This document shows, in pieces, positions 4,359 to 6,247 of a DNA stretch of 6,247 nt. Location of the stretch: contig JACZQL010000088.1 of assembly GCA_022545745.1 (NCBI GenBank), forward strand, positions 1 to 6,247, given 5' to 3'. The stretch comes from Deltaproteobacteria bacterium (GTDB lineage: Bacteria; Desulfobacterota_B; Binatia; UBA9968). The notes beneath the pieces are model-generated. The model did not search any database. It was not told where the DNA came from and saw only the letters and a list, made by a program, of their open reading frames with translations. Numbering within the stretch: position 1 is the stretch's first letter; each line of letters opens with the position of its first letter. Both the position numbers and the translations under genes were made by a program.

Positions 4359-6247
4359 TCGGTATCGCCTTTTGCAGGCCATTGAGCGGCAACATAATCT
4401 GGAATACAGTTCCCCGGTTCACCTGGCTCTTAAAATCAAGGGTTCCTCCCATGGTATCCACCATGCTTTTGGTTACCGATAAACCAAGTCCTAAACCCGC
4501 CCTGGGAACGCCGCTTTTGGTCGAAAAGAAGGGCTCGAAGATCCGAGAGCGCAGCTCCTTCTGAATTCCGCAGCCTCGATCTGACACTGATATCTCCAAG
4601 AGCCCATCTTTAACTTTCGTGGTTACCTTCACGGCCTGGCCATCCGGCGAGGCCTCAATGGCATTTTGAATAATATTGTACAACACCTGGCGTAGTAGAC
4701 CTTCGGGTAAAGTCACAGCAACTACGAGATTGGATACCAACTGCACCTTCACATCCCGCTGCCGGGCGTTGGCCTCTAAAAGGGCCACCACATCGCTGAT
4801 GGTCTCATTGACAAGAAACTCACAGGACGCTTCCTGGTCCTGACGATACAGGTTAAACATCTGACGAACGATACGGGCAATTCGATCGATCTCTTTTTCT
4901 ATCCTGCCCACATAGTGGTAATAGGGATGGTCCTCCGGAACAGCGTCCTTGATCAGGTGAAAAGAGTTCTTGATCCCCGCCAGAGGGTTGTTGATCTCGT
5001 GGGCCACGCGTGCAGCGATTCGACCTGCAGCTGTTAGCTTCTCGCTCTCGACCTGTTGACGCTCCAGTTTCTTGATCCGCGTAATGTCCTCTTCCAGCTG
5101 GATGGCTTGCTTTTTTGTCTTCTCGAAGAGCTGAGAATTATCAACCGGAATACCAATATTTTCTGCCATGGATATAATTAATTGAATTTCGCTGGGAGTA
5201 AGACGTCGAAATTTCTTGCTAAGACAAACCATGGCTCCAACATTTCGGAGTCTCGTTTTTATGGGGATGACAGCCAGGAATTGATAACCAAGTCGCCGGC
5301 CCAATTTAGCGTGACTCCATTCGCTGTATCGACTATCATCCTGAATATTTTCATGGATTAAGGGCTTGCCGGTCTCAAAGACCCTCCCCGTAATCCCTTG
5401 TCCCGTAGCAATCCTCGCAGGGGGAAACGTATCCTCGGGGAAACCCTCCCGTGCCGCGAGGCACAAAACGTTTTGATCCACATCAAAGAGATAGATACAT
5501 GCGGCGTCGAAGTCGAATATCCCTAAGATCTTGTGAATGACGCCGCGTAAAAGTGTTCCGATTTCTAAGGTCTGATTGACTTCAGTTGCTATTGAGTAGA
5601 GGGCGGAAAGTTCCTTCGCCCTGGCCCTTGTCTCTTCAAACAAAGTCGCATTTTCAACAGCAATCCCAATCTGATGCGCCATGGATATAATTAATTGAAT
5701 TTCATCCGGCAGCAGGCCGCGTGGTTCCTTGCCAACACAGACAATGGTCCCTACGGTCTCGAGCTTGCTCTTTATGGGAAATACTGCGAAAAAACCGAAA
5801 CCGCGACTCTGTGAATTCCTCGTATGGCTTGTTTCCTGATAGCGGGGATCCGTCTGAATGTTCTCAAAGACTAATGGTTCCCCCGTTTCCGCTACTTTCC
5901 CTACGATACCCTGACCTCGTCTAAAGAATCCGACTTGGGGAAAAATCTCAGGTTTGGTTTCAAAAGAGGCCCTCACATGCAACTCGTCCATCTGGGCATT
6001 AAAGAGAAAGACCCGGGTGGCGTCAAAACTAAAAATTTCCGTGATTTTCCTGATTACTTCCAGCAGTACCTTATCCAGCTCCAATGATTCGCTTGCGGTA
6101 GAGGTAACGGCGTGCAGCGCCGAAAGCTCATGGGTCCTCTTCTCCACCTGCTCGTACAGTTGGGAATTTTGGATCGCCATTGATGCAGTGTTGCCAAGCA
6201 TGGTTAAAAACTGGACCTCTTCATCAGTAAATAGATGCTCATTTTTA
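4351..6247 (-). CDS. multi-GAF sensor histidine kinase (N-terminus beyond window)
   Basis: The frame has no stop up to the right edge, and the residues before the ATG at 6201 (FTDEEVQFLT) continue a GAF-type C-terminal helix. That ATG is therefore internal and the gene is 5'-partial. Numbering from 6201, two full GAF domains lie at about 30-185 and 201-356, with a fixed 171-residue offset (ELSALH at 26, ELSALY at 197). A preceding GAF end is visible at the edge. A coiled-coil linker (358-392) joins HisKA, with phosphoacceptor His401 in AHEINNPLAG. The ATPase domain has N box NAIEA (513-517), G1 DRGCG (541-545), F box FEPFFSTK (555-562), G2 GLGLGLS (569-575) and GTVFQIMLP (597-605). No membrane segment is visible in this part, so it likely senses a cytosolic ligand or redox state. 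The GAFs show no obvious chromophore cysteine signature. The 3' end overlaps the regulator. Confidence 0.93.
   Translation of the reverse strand, partial: KNEHLFTDEEVQFLTMLGNTASMAIQNSQLYEQVEKRTHELSALHAVTSTASESLELDKVLLEVIRKITEIFSFDATRVFLFNAQMDELHVRASFETKPEIFPQVGFFRRGQGIVGKVAETGEPLVFENIQTDPRYQETSHTRNSQSRGFGFFAVFPIKSKLETVGTIVCVGKEPRGLLPDEIQLIISMAHQIGIAVENATLFEETRARAKELSALYSIATEVNQTLEIGTLLRGVIHKILGIFDFDAACIYLFDVDQNVLCLAAREGFPEDTFPPARIATGQGITGRVFETGKPLIHENIQDDSRYSEWSHAKLGRRLGYQFLAVIPIKTRLRNVGAMVCLSKKFRRLTPSEIQLIISMAENIGIPVDNSQLFEKTKKQAIQLEEDITRIKKLERQQVESEKLTAAGRIAARVAHEINNPLAGIKNSFHLIKDAVPEDHPYYHYVGRIEKEIDRIARIVRQMFNLYRQDQEASCEFLVNETISDVVALLEANARQRDVKVQLVSNLVVAVTLPEGLLRQVLYNIIQNAIEASPDGQAVKVTTKVKDGLLEISVSDRGCGIQKELRSRIFEPFFSTKSGVPRAGLGLGLSVTKSMVDTMGGTLDFKSQVNRGTVFQIMLPLNGLQKAIPNG
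4368..4373 (-). promoter_or_regulatory. ribosome-binding site of the response regulator
   Basis: On the minus strand AAAAGG lies nine bases before the ATG at 4356-4358 and inside the last codons of the kinase gene. It supports the shorter regulator start over the in-frame ATG at 4382, whose upstream bases (GTTGCCGCTCA) contain no such motif. Confidence 0.45.
5165..5190 (-). repeat. 26-bp exact intragenic repeat, copy 1 (second full GAF)
   Basis: These 26 bases are identical to 5678-5703, exactly 513 bp (171 codons) away in the same frame. On the minus strand both encode EIQLIISMA in the C-terminal helix of a GAF domain. Third codon positions are also identical, including the less predictable tta and ata codons. 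Confidence 0.85.
5678..5703 (-). repeat. 26-bp exact intragenic repeat, copy 2 (first full GAF)
   Basis: This is the partner of 5165-5190, lying at the same place in the preceding GAF domain (residues 167-175 counted from the Met at 6201). The surrounding GAF sequences are clearly homologous but diverged, so exact nucleotide identity here stands out. Confidence 0.85.

Noticed and set aside
4359..4382. Longer response-regulator start at the ATG at 4382
   Set aside because: No Shine-Dalgarno precedes it, and receiver domains normally begin within a few residues of the first strand, as the ATG at 4358 gives.

Overview
The window is bacterial and fairly gene-dense, with roughly even base composition and Shine-Dalgarno-like starts. 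It carries six clearly supported genes and one candidate micro-gene. Nothing fixes the lineage. A stand-alone bacterial TrmI-type tRNA methyltransferase, a multi-GAF histidine kinase and a long AT-rich palindromic repeat fit an uncultured soil, sediment or groundwater bacterium (for example from the deltaproteobacterial, Nitrospirota or NC10-like groups), but that is an impression and not a placement.

Layout. Positions 1-59 may hold the end of an upstream gene plus an orphan ribosome-binding site and start codon. Positions 60-257 are a non-coding, imperfectly palindromic repeat of about 200 bp. A short leader (258-436) leads into a mannose-1-phosphate guanylyltransferase (437-1549, +). A VIT1/CCC1-family metal transporter (1542-2258, -) converges on it with an 8-bp overlap. 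Divergent from the transporter is a TrmI-like tRNA m1A58 methyltransferase (2352-3176, +), whose stop overlaps the start of a possible 34-residue peptide (3173-3277, +). A perfect 9-bp hairpin (3298-3319) separates this rightward block from a leftward block. The leftward block holds a small exported cysteine-containing protein (3331-3537, -), a receiver-LuxR response regulator (3663-4358, -) and its overlapping multi-GAF histidine kinase (4351 to the right edge, -), which is cut by the window.

How they work together. Only the kinase and regulator form an evident functional unit: a cytosolic GAF-sensing two-component system, translationally coupled, whose target is unknown. The small exported protein lies 125 bp downstream of the regulator on the same strand and could be in the same transcript or have its own promoter. 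ManC (GDP-mannose supply), the VIT-like transporter (Fe/Mn handling) and TrmI (tRNA stability) look like unrelated housekeeping or accessory neighbours.

I found no CRISPR array, tRNA, rRNA, transposase or recognisable defence system. The observations most worth a second look are the palindromic repeat and the junction where it meets an orphan start codon, the pairing of a HisKA-type kinase with a LuxR-type regulator, the 26-bp identical DNA repeat inside otherwise diverged tandem GAF domains, and the micro-ORF coupled to trmI.
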